From the NCBI GenBank assembly GCA_037962975.1, contig CM075672.1:131798001-131862000 (forward strand): a stretch of DNA of 64,000 nt. The letters are read 5' to 3'. Positions 1 to 12,500 of the stretch are shown here, piece after piece (position 1 is the stretch's first letter; every line of letters begins with the position of its first letter). Made by a program: the position numbers and the translations under genes. Source of the stretch: Clitoria ternatea (lineage: Eukaryota > Streptophyta > Magnoliopsida > Fabales > Fabaceae). The notes beneath the pieces are model-generated. The model did not search any database. It saw nothing but the letters and a program-made list of their open reading frames with translations, and was not told the origin of the DNA.

Positions 1-850
1 GAAGGAAGAAGATGAGAATGTATGATTAATTTGAGTATTGATGGGTTGGTGAAACCCTAATTTCAAAAATTTGGGGAAATGTATAATGGGAGTAGATGGA
101 TATTTATTGTTGGTAATAAAGGTAGTTTATGATGATTTAAGAATATTGGAGCAAAAACCCATTTATGGGTGTGGCTATAAATGCCTAGAGAATGAACTTG
201 AACACCAAACCTATGGTGGTTATGGTGGTTTAGTGTAATAAATGAGAAATAAACCTTGTAATAGCATGACACCAAGAAATTAAATTAAGAGCATTTGAAT
301 CTTGGTGGTTTGTGATTGAGAATAATGGTATGGTATGTGTTGGAATGTAGGTAATAACCCCATCGACGAGGCGGGACCTTCGAACCGCGTTGATCACTAC
401 TTCACTTGAGGTAGGAGAGGGGTGTATTTTCTAAATGCATGAGAATTATGATGATGATGTATGTATTAATGTAGTATGACATGTTTGCTTAGATGAAGGT
501 GATATTATGTGTATGTGAAATGAATTGTGTATGGTGATGTGAATTTAGTGTTTATATGATGAAGCCTAAGTGAGGCTATGGATGGCTTATTATGTGTGAT
601 ATATGATTGAGTTTATATGAAGATTGATTATTGTGTATGATTTGGTGGAAAATTGTGTGGTTGAGAATGAATGTACCCTAGATGAGAGGGTAAAATAAGC
701 TAAATGAGCTTGAAGCATGTATGAGCATTGTTGTATACATGGCATGGCATGCATATCATGATGATGTTGATAAGTGGTTGCGATCACTTGATGATGGAAA
801 TGAAAAGCCCTGCGGGACCAATGAGATTGAAGGCCCATGGTTGCGATCAT

Positions 851-1047
851 GAGGCGGGAGTACCCCTTGCGAGGAGGGAAACCTATATGAAATGTTTATG
901 AGGTGGGAGTACCCCTTGCGAGGAGGGAAACCTATATGAAATGTTTATGAGGTGGGAGTACCCCTTGCGAGGAGGGAAACCTATATGAAATGCTTATGAG
1001 GCGGGAGTACCCCTTGCGAGGCGGGAAACCTTATGAGATATTGAACG
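851..1047 (+). repeat. Tandem repeat, 49-bp unit, four copies
   Basis: Copies begin at 851, 900, 949 and 998 with the motif gaggYgggagtacccc, each followed by ttgcgaggagggaaacc. The spacing is exactly 49 bp. A shorter related block (gggagtaccccttgcgagg) recurs at about 1086. The array lies inside the X2 LTR and has no counterpart of this copy number in the X LTRs, so it is a local expansion. Confidence 0.9.
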
Positions 1048-2213
1048 TGGTTGCGATCACGAGAAGCACCTTGCGAGGCTGCTAGAGGGAGTACCCCTTG
1101 CGAGGCGGGAAACCATTGAGAATGAGTATATGATTATGGTGGTTGCGATCACCCGAGGAAATGAGAACAGATCCGTGCATATGCATTTTAACGATATTAG
1201 CATGTGCATCAGTCTTGAAGCATGATATAGTGTGATACTTTGATGATGCGATATGTTTGGATATTCCCTTTTAATTGCTAAGGTGTGATGGTGAGTTTGA
1301 TTGATATGATTCTAAGAGAATTAAGGAATAATTGTGTTTGAATAAGAATTGATGATTGAATACTGATATAAAATAAACTCCTCTTGAGAAGGAGATGGTT
1401 ATATTGCATTCATGCATATATTGTTTTATTTATTGGATTTTCATCATTGAGAAAGTATACTCACTCTCCTTGTGGTATATCTTTTTAGCTCCTGTGTTGT
1501 AGGTTTAGCTTTGGAGCTATTTGTGGAGGAGAAGTGTGAAGGAAGCCTCTTTTTGGTAAAGAATGCCTTGGCCGGCAACATTTTGATTTTATGGTTTGTG
1601 TAGAATGTTTGTAATGTATATAGTTTTCTGCATATTTTGTATAGCCACAAATTGGTATGAATGATGTATAATGATTATGTAGGTCATGTGTGAAAATTGG
1701 AACCCACCTATAAGACCAATTTTCAGTTATGACCCTGGTGATGTAAGACGCTAATGTGTGGGTGCTTGAATCTTGCTCACTTGATGATCAAATGATGAGA
1801 ATTGTGAATGATGATTTTATGTGCTGTTTAATTGATGATATTTCATGATTGTTATGCATAAGTAGGGAACTAGTAGGGTCAAAATGAGTTTTATAAATTG
1901 TGGGTAGTGTGTGATGGTCTCAATAGCTTAAATACATGAGTTGTGACTTGTAGAAACTAGAACGGGTCAATTCCGTTGAGAATAGACCCCTAAGTTGCTC
2001 AAAAAGGCTCAGGAATGGACTGAACACATTTATTTGCATAAGTTCCTCATTTTTGAGAATTTTTGGGTGAGGCCGGTGGCCACACGTCACAATTGATGTG
2101 TCTTAGTTGGTGTCAAAATTTGGTAGCGTTTGGAGTTGATATGAAAAAGTTAGGGGGGTTAGAAGTCCAAAAATATGGCCTTTTCTGCATAAAAACAGCA
2201 ACTGTGCTGTCTC

Positions 2214-2457
2214 GAATCGATTCGAGGATCCCTGAATCGATTCGAGAGCTGCTGTTTTCACTGTTTTTGGTTCCAGGAAGGCCTGAATCGATTCATACGA
2301 TCCTGAATCGATTCAAGGACCCCTGTTTGCATAATTTTGAGTTCCAGAAGCGTCTGAATCGATTCATACGAGCTTGAATCGATTCAAGGGGTCCTGTTTT
2401 CACTGTTTTGCATTCCAGAATCATTCGAATCGATTCATAAGGTGTTTGAATCGATTC
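2214..2457. repeat. Array of eight palindromic GAATCGATTC motifs
   Basis: Eight exact copies of the 10-bp palindrome gaatcgattc occur between 2214 and 2457, many in close pairs about 20 bp apart separated by longer spacers. The same array, partly decayed, occurs in the other X-family LTRs near 42680-42950 and 50265-50490. Role unknown; a perfect palindrome could be a protein dimer site or could simply be propagated by slippage. Confidence 0.85.
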
Positions 2458-2835
2458 ATGACCCTGTTTTTCATATTTTTCCACTATTTTGAGACATCAT
2501 TGGTATTGTTTGACTATAATATGATTGCACAACACCCCACAAGCATTATTAAAGCATTTTATCCAATCGATAGACCATCCTTTAACCTTCTACCATTTCC
2601 CTTCAATTCCTTAATGTAATTGCATACTTCCGCTACTCCTTGTTGATGATCATGAGATAAATCATCCAAGGTTCACTCTTTGACTTAATTATTCACCTTC
2701 TCATATCTTCACATATGAGATAGGTTATTAAATTAGGTCCGGGGATTACTTGCCAAAGTTCCCATCTCGCGATCTCTTCCATCCTTTAATTGTATTAAAT
2801 CGCAAAAAATTTACCCCTATTTTTGGGGCGTCTCA

Positions 2836-3199
2836 CGAGGCAACACATCAAGGTTAAACAAACCTTCCATCCTCATTTTGATACCCAACCCCTTACTGTT
2901 CACTCGATACAACTCTCATCTTGACTCAAACAGCCCGATAGACTCACCATCACCATAAACAGTTACAGCCTCACCTGCCTGACTTACGAATTGCTGCATC
3001 CAACTTATAGGATGACGTCTCATTCCTATAGGGTTACAACAATTACATAGAGTCGCTACAAGAGTGTACACTGCCACAGTACCTATGGTATGAAGGGTCG
3101 TCTCAGAACGGCATACATTACACTCTTCTCACACACACCAACCAACTCACTCAACTAATACTAACTCACAAGAATTAATGGCAATTCACATACATATAT
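2836..3199 (-). mobile_element. Fragment of minus-strand LTR-type sequence left of the Ogre insertion
   Basis: No ORF is recognisable. The last five bases (atata, 3195-3199) are the left copy of the Ogre target duplication, so this segment was contiguous with 21942 onward before Ogre arrived. Base style (cactcg, gtacctatggtatgaa, ggtcgtctcag) resembles the minus-strand LTR material at 21942-23898. I assign it to that sequence by contiguity rather than by domain evidence. Confidence 0.5.
3195..3199. repeat. Ogre target-site duplication, left copy (atata)
   Basis: The five bases before the first LTR base (tgtgaacacc at 3200) are atata, identical to the five bases after the 3' LTR at 21937-21941. 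Confidence 0.85.
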
Positions 3200-3339
3200 G
3201 TGAACACCTATTTCGTTCCAGACAATTTTCACCAAAAATGGGGAATTCACAAGGGAAAAGAATAAAAAAAAATAATAATAAAAAAAAAATAAAAAAAATC
3301 AAACAAATCAAAAAAAAATAATAATAATAAAAAAAAACC

Positions 3340-4540
3340 TCTGACTCGGAAATGATCATTTCCGAGTGAAAGGACTCGAATGATCATTTCCGAGTGAAAG
3401 AGCCTCCAAGTGGACCTCAAGTGTCAAGGAAGGACACAAAGAGGGCTGGACCCGAGTGCAGAAGCCAAATTCCGACCTCTGAGTAGAAAGAAGACCAGAA
3501 TCCGAGTGAAAAACAGTGAAATTCCAACCTCTGAGTGGAAAAGAGACAGTTTCCGAGTGACAAACGTCCAATTTCCATGTTCTGGTCGAAAAAACAGGCA
3601 GATTCCGAGTGAAAATGCCAAGCTTCCAAATTCTGAGTAATAAGAAGGCAATTTCCGAGTGCAAATGGCTGAACTTCTAATTTCCGAGTGCAAAGAAAGA
3701 CGATGCCGATTGATGAAGACTAAGTTTTTGATTCTGATTGAAGCATGAGGCCGACTCCGAGTGACTTGGAGAACAAGCATGTGTTTCCGAGCAAATCAAG
3801 ATTCGGACTTGTGAAGAACTTCTAAGAAAATGCATCGAATACCTGATTGTCGAGTGAAAGCCATTCCTGAGTGACGAATGAAAGCCAATTACCGATTGGA
3901 AAATAAGTAAAAAGGTCAGATTTTCAAGTGGATGAAATGAGGGACGACTGAAAGAAATTCCGAGTAAAAATCCACTCCGAACTGAGGGAAGAAGGAGTAT
4001 TCCGAGTGATGTTCTTCAATCGGTACCAAGTAAAGGTTATCCACTCAGAATCGAGTGAGGTATTTCCAGTCTGCACCGAGTCCCTTCCATTTTCAGTCGG
4101 CTCCGAGCCATCACCCTTCATTCCACTTATTTCCGAGCCATATTTAAGCATCACTAAGCTCGTTTTCACCAAACCCGAACCACCAATTTTCACCCAAAGC
4201 TGGCTCACCACTCTCACTTAAGTCTGAACCAATGCTCACTCGGAACCGACTGGCAATTCAGCTAGTTAATCCTCCTCAAGCTAATTACCGAGCCCATTGC
4301 AACCATTTCAGTCGGTTCCGAGTCATTTTCCACTCGGCTCCGACTGAGTGTCTCACAGCAACCTCATACCGAGCAATTCTCACTCGGAAGGGTGTGTTTT
4401 CGCTCGGTTTACCATTGGAAATGCTTCATTCCACTTGGAACTCACTCCCAATATGGATAAATACCGATTGAGAAGCTGACTCGAGTCATTTCACTCGGAA
4501 TTCTGTCTTCCTCACTCGGATTTTCATCACTTTCTCTCGG
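3340..4540. repeat. Degenerate CCGAGT/ACTCGG motif field in Ogre U3
   Basis: In the left half (3340-3790) the motif ttccgagtg recurs many times on the plus strand. In the right half (3960-4530) the reverse complement cactcggaa dominates. The two halves therefore form a large, imperfect inverted arrangement inside U3. The same field is copied in the 3' LTR at about 18930-20120. Confidence 0.75.
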
Positions 4541-4831
4541 ATTTTCATCTTGCTGAGTTGGATGTCCACTATCCAAGTGGATCCTTGAATTACGGAGGGT
4601 AGTTGGCAATAAGACAAGGTGGAAAGTGATAAAGAATTGCCACCAGCCTTCATTTTGCTTAATTGTCAAAAATCCAGGCTGTTGCCAACACCACCATGCA
4701 AGTTGTTTGACAATTTCAAGGGGCGGCTGACAACAAGACAAGGAGGAAATATTAAAAAAAAAAACTTCACTAATTGGCAGCCAGGCTGTCTCTGTTCCTG
4801 TTCAGGCAATCAACGTGCTTCTCAAATGCTC

Positions 4832-4839
4832 TATAAATA
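4832..4839 (+). promoter_or_regulatory. Probable TATA box of the Ogre LTR promoter
   Basis: The sequence tataaata occurs about 1.6 kb into the LTR, ahead of the C-rich transcribed zone, and is preserved in the 3' LTR at 20421. Position and motif fit a plant RNA polymerase II promoter; the start site is not determined. Confidence 0.65.
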
Positions 4840-6348
4840 CAGCAAGCGAAGGAAGAAGAAGGGATCCCTAGAGGATTCATTGAAAGAGAAAAAAAAAGCT
4901 TTCTCCCTCATCCACACACCGCCCAAATCTCCTTCCCAGTCCGTTCTCCACACCGCCCTCTCACTGTCCAACTTCCTCTTCTTAAACACTGCCCCCTTCC
5001 CCACACCGTTCTCAACACCGCCCAACACCTTACCCTCCACACTACCTACACACCACCCAACACCCTCCTTAACACCGCCCCAAGACCGTCCTCATAGCCC
5101 TTTCCAATACCGTCCCCACCTCCTCCCAATACCATTATCTCCTCACTCAACCGACCTCACTACTCACATCAACCGACCTCACTCCCACTCAATACCGCCC
5201 ACACACACACTCTCCACAACCGTCCTCTCCACACCGCCTACACACCGAACAACACTGTCCTCTCCACACCGCCCACACACCGCCCAACACCTTCCTCTCA
5301 ACACCGCCCACACCATCCTCAACAGCGTCCAACACTTTCCTCACAGCACCCTCCAAACACAAGCCTCTTCACACCGCCCCAACACCTTCCTCACAGCACC
5401 TTCCAAATACCGACCCCCTCATTCCTCACAACCCCCCCCTATACTGTCCCACTCTCCCTCACCTCACCTCACTCCACGCTCACTTCACTTTTCCTTTCTT
5501 CCATTAAAACCAAATCACACACACACCTCTCTACCCTTCCTTTTCAAACACCGTTCCCCTCCATTAAAAAAAAACACTTCATTTATTAAAAAAAACACCT
5601 TATTCCCCATTTCCCCTCTGTCCAGCACCTCAAGCCCACAACACCATCCAACTCCTTTCTCATCACACCGGTCCCACTCTTCACCTTATCCTTAATACTT
5701 GTATTTATTTTATCTTCTGCTAAATTAATTGTTATTCGGTGATTTTGTCTTCCTTTTTTAATTATCAATTAATCTTTATTGATTGATAAATATTAATAAA
5801 ATGAGTGCTTCACACATTCTATTTAAATTAGCATAAAAGGTGTGACTATTGTTATTATCATTATTATTGCAATTTTTATTTCTTTTATTCTTTATTCTTT
5901 TTATTTTAAAAAGGAGGAGCGAGTTTAATTTGGACAAAGACGTCCTATTAATCTCATTTTTTTAAAAGGGTGGAGCGAGTTTAATTTGGACGAGACGTCC
6001 TGTTAATCTCATGTAAATATTCCGTGTTTATTTCTGTTTATTTTTATATATTTTGTCGTCTCGCATATTTTCTTTTCATGGAAGAGTTAAAATAATTATT
6101 GGGTTAATTATAATGCGTGCTATTAAATTGAGGTAACCGTTTTTATAACGGACAGCTGTGAGGTGCTAATACCTTCCTCACCTGTAATTAGACTCCCAGA
6201 TCTGGAATCTCATTTTTTGACCAATGCTTTAATTAAAGGTTTTCCCGGTATTTTATCCTAAAATATTGGTGGCGACTCCCTGTTCATTTTTTTTAATAAA
6301 AATCGTTTTGAGGGTCGGCCGTGCCGTCGCGATCCCGGTCGCGACAGA

Positions 6349-6367
6349 TGGCGACTCCACTGGGGAC
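6349..6367 (+). other. Ogre primer-binding site
   Basis: Two bases after the LTR comes tggcgactccactggggac, complementary to a tRNA 3' end with terminal CCA. Ogre elements are known to use an Arg-tRNA-type primer with this sort of site; I assign the tRNA from that knowledge. Confidence 0.85.
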
Positions 6368-7333
6368 TTAGAGAGTCAAGCCAGTCAATTTGATAGCGCA
6401 TATTTTAATTAGCATATTAATTATTTGACTTTTTCCTTTATTTTATTCGGTCTCTGTTTTATTTGTGTCCTATCCTTTATGTTCTGTAAATATATGTGTG
6501 ATCATTGAACCCTAGGGTAGTCGACTTTATTTTGTTGCTCTGTGTTTGTTCTATGTACAGGATGAGTAAGGTATAGGTATTGAATGCCTCTTTCACACAC
6601 TACACTCACAACTTGCACACACTTTTGAGTGGGACCCTATACCCGGGCCCAAACAAAACTTAAGATTAGGGGAGATTGATAGCGGAGCCATTTGGGATGT
6701 ACTTCCTATCTGGTTACTGTGAGAATCTCAGCTAGAGTTCGACTTATTCGTGGTGCCCACACTTAGTAGACTTCCTGCTATTTGTGGCCAACATCATGAG
6801 TAGGATCTTGGCTCTAGTGACCTTTAGAAATTTTAGAATAAACCACCCAATGTGAGACATCACTGATAAATAAACCTTAGAACCATTAAGGCATCTTCAG
6901 AAAAACCCGACTTAAGGCACAAAGAGGCAAACTTTACTTATACCTTTTCTCATTCTTGTTTTCTCTTCCAATCCAAACTAATGGACCGCTTGCCTGTTTA
7001 GAGGATTACTTTTTCAAAGAATAATCTATTTTTAACCTGTGATCCTCTAATGGGCAAGTGGACTTTTCTTTTTATGTTTGCTTAAGTCTTAGGATCTGGA
7101 GTTATGAACTTTCTAAAAAAAAAGAAGAAAAAATAATCAGAAAATTCATAGCTCGTGTGATCCTTGATTTATTGCAAGTTTCAACAAATTGTAACTTCCC
7201 TAAATCCCAAAATGTTTTCAAGAAAGTTATTAGGGGAGTATCAATTTGCAAAGCATGTCAGTGATTGATTTTTCTTTTCTTTATGTCCCTACAGGAAGCT
7301 ATTAAGGGCTTGGCCAGTATCTTTGAGTGAAAT
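6368..7333 (+). other. Ogre 5' untranslated leader
   Basis: There is no ORF of note between the primer site and ORF1. The sequence includes gatgagtaaggtatagg near 6561 and gggaccctatacccgggccc near 6631. Long leaders of this kind are usual in Ogre. No domain is seen. Confidence 0.6.
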
Positions 7334-9265
7334 ATGGAAATTAACATGAGGTCAGATAGTTGTGGTGGAAATGTACCCGAGTTAAAAAGATTACTGCATG
7401 TTAAGGTTAGGAAAGTTGATACAACGAGTCTACAAGCATTAGGGAAGAAATTGGACATGAATCAGAAGATGGTTTTCTCAAGGAAATATGAGAGGATCCT
7501 AAAACTGCTAGAAGTGGAAGTACAAGTCGAGGCAATTACCGCTTTGACTCAATTCTATGACCCACCTCTCCGTTGTTTTACCTTCCGGGACTTCCAATTA
7601 GCTCCGTCAGTTGAGGAGTTTGAACAAATTCTGGGGATGCCATTAGAAGGACAAATACCTTACCGTCATCTTGGACGTCAAGCAAATATTGTTACTATTG
7701 CTAATGTCCTAAAGATTCACCCGGAAGTGTTAAGGAGTGCGTAACTGAATAGAAATCAGATCCTGGGATTTGATCGAGAGTATTTTGAAAAGCACATGCA
7801 CTTGCTAGCTGAGAAAAGAGATTGGGAAGCCTTCATGGATACTCTAGCTCTCACCATTTATGGAGTTATCTTGTTTCCTAATATCGACAATTATGTGGAC
7901 TATGATGCTATTGGCGTTTTCCTTGCCCATAGGTTCAAGTCTGAAAATCCTGTCACTGCTATATTGGCAAATATATACTGCACCATGGACTTCTGCTGTA
8001 CACGAGGTGGAAAGAGAATCATTTGCTGTTTACCTGCTCTATATGTATGGCTTACATCACATGTCTTCCATCAAGTCAGCAAAATTGAATGTCCAGTCTC
8101 AGATCTGAAGTTATGTCAGTTAGTAGCGAAGAATAGGCGTGAATGGGCCAATCACCCGGTAGGACTCACAGCTGATAAAGTAAGGTGGTACCCGCAATGG
8201 TTGAAGGTTGACACCATAATTCACCATTGTGGAAACTACCCGAATGTTCCTCTCATGGGTACTCAGGGGTGTATTAATTACAACCCTGTCATAGCCAAAC
8301 ATCAGCTAGCCTATCCCTTACTTGGGTCACCCGATGGAGAATCCCTTACTGCTTTCATCGTTTATTTCTCAAAGGGCGATTGCACGTCTGTCATTCGGGA
8401 TGTAGCAAATGCATGGAAGAAAGTCCACAAACAAGGGAAAGAATTAGGAAGTCGAAGCCACGCCGTGAAGGAAGAGTACTACCAATGGGTCTTAAACAGA
8501 GTTTCTATTGTCAAGCTACCTTTCAAAAGTCCCTCCTATCTCCCGACAGGCGCACATGTTACCTCTCCTACCCTTGAAGAAGAGGCAATGAGAGCCAAAA
8601 TAAAAGAGTTAACCGCCAAAAATGAGGAATTGGAAAAAGAATTGCTGATATCTCAGCAAGAATGTGCGCTTCAGAAAAGGGAGAATTTAGAAAGCAAACA
8701 AACCATCAGGAAGATTGGAAAGAAAAGAAAAATTGAAAGGGACTACCTGAGGAAAAAAAGCCAATGCCTCCGAACGGCTAATGCTCAATTAAAAGCGAAG
8801 AACAAGCAAAGAGATACCATGTTGACTGACAAGCAGCTTCTAAGGGACATGTTGGCAAGAGCCAAAGAGCGCGAGCAAAATGTCTTGGTACAGAAAGAAC
8901 TTCTGCAATTGCAAGTTTGCCGATTAGAGCATCAGCTTGATGAGATGGTAGAAGCTTACCAGCATGAGATAAATGGTGAGCGACGGCGCGTGATAGATGC
9001 TGAACGAGAATGTGGAGAAGCTATCCGTGTTTTGAAAGATGAACTAACACAGCAAAATGAAGATATTCATTCATGGATGAATCGCTTTGCCCACTTGGCA
9101 TATTTGGCTAATGGAGTTCTGGAAGACCTCCGGCTCCTACTCAAGCAAGCTGAGGGGATGGTTAATCCTCTTAACACTCCAAGAGAAATTGTAACCTTCC
9201 TTGATTATTGTAGAGAAAGGATTTGTAAAATGAGGGCCATGATTGCCCGAGCTAGGAATGGCTGA
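7334..9265 (+). pseudogene. Ogre ORF1 protein (DUF7745-like domain plus coiled coil), one in-frame stop
   Basis: One reading frame runs from the ATG at 7334 to the stop at 9263-9265, broken only by a TAA at 7742-7744. The N-terminal part carries the conserved run FYDPPLRCFTFRDFQLAP (from about 7551) and VEEFEQILGMPL, the signature of the plant DUF7745 / ORF1 domain found in Ogre elements and in many legume database entries. The domain continues after the stop to about 8540. From about 8575 to the end the protein is rich in E, K, Q and L with heptad-like spacing, which predicts a long coiled coil. The function of Ogre ORF1 is not established. It lies upstream of gag in the same orientation, separated by about 280 bp. 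The nonsense codon splits it at about residue 137, so the product is probably inactive unless read through. Confidence 0.88.
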
Positions 9266-9547
9266 TTTACTTTTTCTGCATAAAAATAGGCTGGCAGCAA
9301 TAATGTATTCCGAAAAAAAGGGGGTTTCTTCATGTCCCCACAACTACCTCATGTTAATTTCCACTCATCACTTTTGAATGAAGTTCTGAAAAAAGTCGAA
9401 AGATACTGGCTGAATTCCGCGATTGCTTCACGTATCATTTGTTTTTCTTTTGCTTTTTTTTTTTTACTTTCTTTTTAACAATTTCTTGTTGACTTCCCAG
9501 AAATAACGGGTAAACATCCTTACGCGACTCGGCTTAATACCAGACTC

Positions 9548-12500
9548 ATGGCTGAAATAGAACAAGAAAATGAGAGTTTGAGAGCTGAAGTCAATCAACT
9601 GAAAGAGCAAATGGCTGAAATGGCCAAACTTCTTGAGAGAAGGGTCACAGAAGGGGATTCTTCAGCAGGAGTTGAAGACACTAGACAACGACCGTCCACT
9701 CAGGGTCCCACTGGGGGACCAAGTTCAAACCCAGCTGTGCCTCCCCTAACCATTCATGTTAGGAAACCAAACACTGCTGAAGCCCAGCAACCCATCTTTG
9801 TAGATGCAGAAGGTAACGTCATACCTTACGGATTGCCACAGGGTTATTTCCCACCGCTTCAAGAAGAACCTGATTATCAAGAGGCGATTTTACATACGGC
9901 CCAGCCAAGTGTCCCGCCCGTCCGAGACCCTCAAGCAAATCCAATCCTTGCACAAGTTACGCAACCACAAGCTACCCAGACGATAGCCAGACCCCACATC
10001 TCAATGCCTAATGCAAACCCGACACATGTCGACCAACCAGTTAGGGATACCAGTCATCATGCTACTGCGGGTCCAAATACTGCTGCTACTACCCAGGAGG
10101 GGAGACTAGAATTCCTGGAAAGGCGATTCCGAGAAATGGAGAGAACAAACAGGTTTGGAATGGGCAGTGCTGCACAACTCTGTCTGATTCCTGATGTTGT
10201 CATTCCCCCCAAATTCAAAATGCCAGAGTTTAACAAATATCGGGGGCTAACATGTCCAAAGAACCATCTAACCATGTACTGTCGGAAGATGGCCTCTCAT
10301 GCTTCTAATGACCCTTTGCTCATTCATTGTTTCCAGGATAGTTTGGCGGGAGCACCTCTTACCTGGTACAACCACCTTGAATGATCTCGTATATGCTGTT
10401 GGGAAGATCTGGCAGACGCTTTCATGCAACAGTACAAGTATAATCTGGATATGGCGCCAGATAGAGTACAGTTGCAAAACATGGCCAAGAAAGATAATGA
10501 GACGTTTAAAGAATATGCCCAACGGTGGCGAGAAGTAGCAGCACAAGTCGATCCACCTCTATCAGAAAAAGAGGTGATTTCCACATTTATTGATACACTC
10601 CAGTCACCTTTCTATGACAAGATGATTGGAAGTATTTCTTCCCACTTCTCCGACATCGTCACTATCGGAGAAAGAATAGAGAATGGCTTGAGAATGGGGA
10701 AGATTACTCGTAGCCCATCTGGGGCTGGGACAGCAAGAAAACCTTCTTTTGGAGAAGGAAAAAGAAGAGAGGGAGAGACTAACCTGGTCTCTCACGACCA
10801 AAGAAGGAACCAGCTCAGACCACCTACTCCCGTCACCTTTCCGTCAACTTACCATAACACACCACACCCATATGTAGCTATAATTCCAAATCCAAACCCA
10901 CCACATTTTCGAGCACCTGTCATGCGACCACCCGCACCACCACAAACACCATATCAACCACCCCAAATAAACCCACCAAATCCAAACATGAGGAGACAGA
11001 ATGATGACCGCACTCAAGTGCAATTTGATCCAATTCCCATAACCTACACAGAGCTTCTCCCCCATCTTATTGAAAACACCTTAGTGGCACCTTGTCCTTT
11101 AAAACCGCTTCAACCACCTTATCCCAGAGGGTATGACCCAAATGCGCGATGTGATTACCATGCCGGTGCACTGGGACATTCCACCGAAAATTGCCTGGCA
11201 TTGAAGTTTAAGGTAAGAGATTTAATCAGAGCTGATTGGATAAGCTTCAAGGAAGGAAGCCCGAATGTGACCACCAATCCTTTGCCTAACCATGGGAGAC
11301 CAGGCGTTAACGCTGTGGAAAAAGTTGAGGAATGTATTTCTAAAGTTCAGGACATCCAAATGCCATTGGAAACAATTCATTCCCATATGCTTAAGATGGG
11401 ATTGATAAAAGGATCATGGGATAAAGAGTGCAATGACCTCCTGTCCGCAAAGCGAAGAGACTTCCAGAAAACCCTTCAGGGATTTATGGACAGTCACGTC
11501 ATAGAAGTTTGCCGGCATCGTGAAGACATAATAAATATGATACAAGAGCAAGGCCGAGTTCGAGCTCCAAAACCTCTAGTCATATTTTACAATAAAAATG
11601 CACCTGTGGCTTCAACCCCTATTAAAACTGTCATCACGGTAAACACTCCAACCCCATTCCCTTACAAGGATTCACGAGCTGTACCATGGAAGTATGGTAC
11701 TAATGTGATCGTTACCAGTTCTGAGGCCGTTGAGCCTACTCCATCATCGCCTGTCACGAATATTGCCGGAATCGGGGGTGTCACCCAAAGTGGAAGAGTG
11801 TATGCTTCCCCAGAACTAAAACTTGACAAAGCCACAGGGAATAGGAAGGGAGAATCCTTCGGTGAAGCAAAGAAGGTAGTAACTGAAGAGGAAGCCCAAG
11901 AGTTTCTTAGATTCATTCGTCATAGTGACTACCAAGTGTTGGACCAACTAAACCACACCCCGGCAAAAATTTCTCTGTTGTCCTTACTAATGAGTTCTGA
12001 ACCACACCGGAACACGCTGATGAAATTTTTGGGTGAGGCACATGTGAAACATGATTTGCCGGTAGATAAATTCGAGGGCATAGTGGGACACATTGTGGCC
12101 AACAACTATCTAACTTTTACGGATGATGAGACACCAGCGGAAGGAAGAGGGCACAACAAAGCCCTTCATATCTCCGTAAAATGTCAAGATCATATCATGG
12201 CGAAGGTGCTGGTTGACAATGGATTGTCCTTGAATGTAATGCCAAAATCTACATTGGCAAAGTTGCCTTTTGATGGGACCCATATGAGACCCAGTTCCAT
12301 GGTAGTCCGGGCTTTTGACGGAACTCGCCGAGAAGTCATGGGAGAAATTGAATTGCCTATACAAGTTGGGCCATGCACTTTTCAAATCCTTTTTCAAGTC
12401 ATGGATATTACGCCCGCATACAGTTGTTTGCTGGGACGGCCGTGGATCCATTCGGCTGGGGTAGTTCCTTCTACTCTACATCAAAAGTTGAAGTTTATCA

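Larger units (their letters stand above)
1..2835 (+). mobile_element. 3' portion of a Tekay-like LTR (X family, copy X2)
   Basis: This stretch aligns by eye, piece by piece, with the LTRs of element X at 36560-43341 and 48301-50900. Shared pieces are the accaagaaat...gaatcttgg block near 270-310, the cgacgaggcgggacc block near 363, the ccttggccggca block near 1566, the gaggccggtggccacacgtcac block near 2070 and the terminal ggggcgtctca. The start, expected as tgtaacatcc, lies left of the window, so it is an incomplete LTR. The next bases (cgagg) show no primer-binding site, so it is either a 3' LTR or a solo LTR. It has no coding capacity; short ORFs in it are chance. Its palindrome array and 49-bp repeats are listed separately. 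Confidence 0.8.
3200..6346 (+). repeat. Ogre 5' LTR
   Basis: It begins tgtgaacacc and ends cggtcgcgaca. The 3' LTR at 18847-21936 is the same sequence with scattered substitutions and small indels, mainly in an A-rich tract near 3265-3340. Three zones are visible: a U3 zone dense in CCGAGT and ACTCGG motifs (3340-4540), a TATA box at 4832, and a C-rich downstream zone of caccgccc-type repeats (about 4910-5460) that would be transcribed. The long ORF over 4619-5695 comes from this low-complexity zone and is not a gene. A short duplicated block (aggagcgagtttaatttgga) recurs at about 5913 and 5970. Confidence 0.93.

Noticed and set aside
2063..2619. ORFs with repeated NRF/ESI peptides in the X2 LTR
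   Set aside because: They come from translation of the GAATCGATTC palindrome array.
4619..5695. 358-codon ORF in the Ogre 5' LTR
   Set aside because: It is Thr/Pro/Ser/His low complexity from caccgccc-type repeats, lies across the TATA box, and the 3' LTR copy of the frame is broken.
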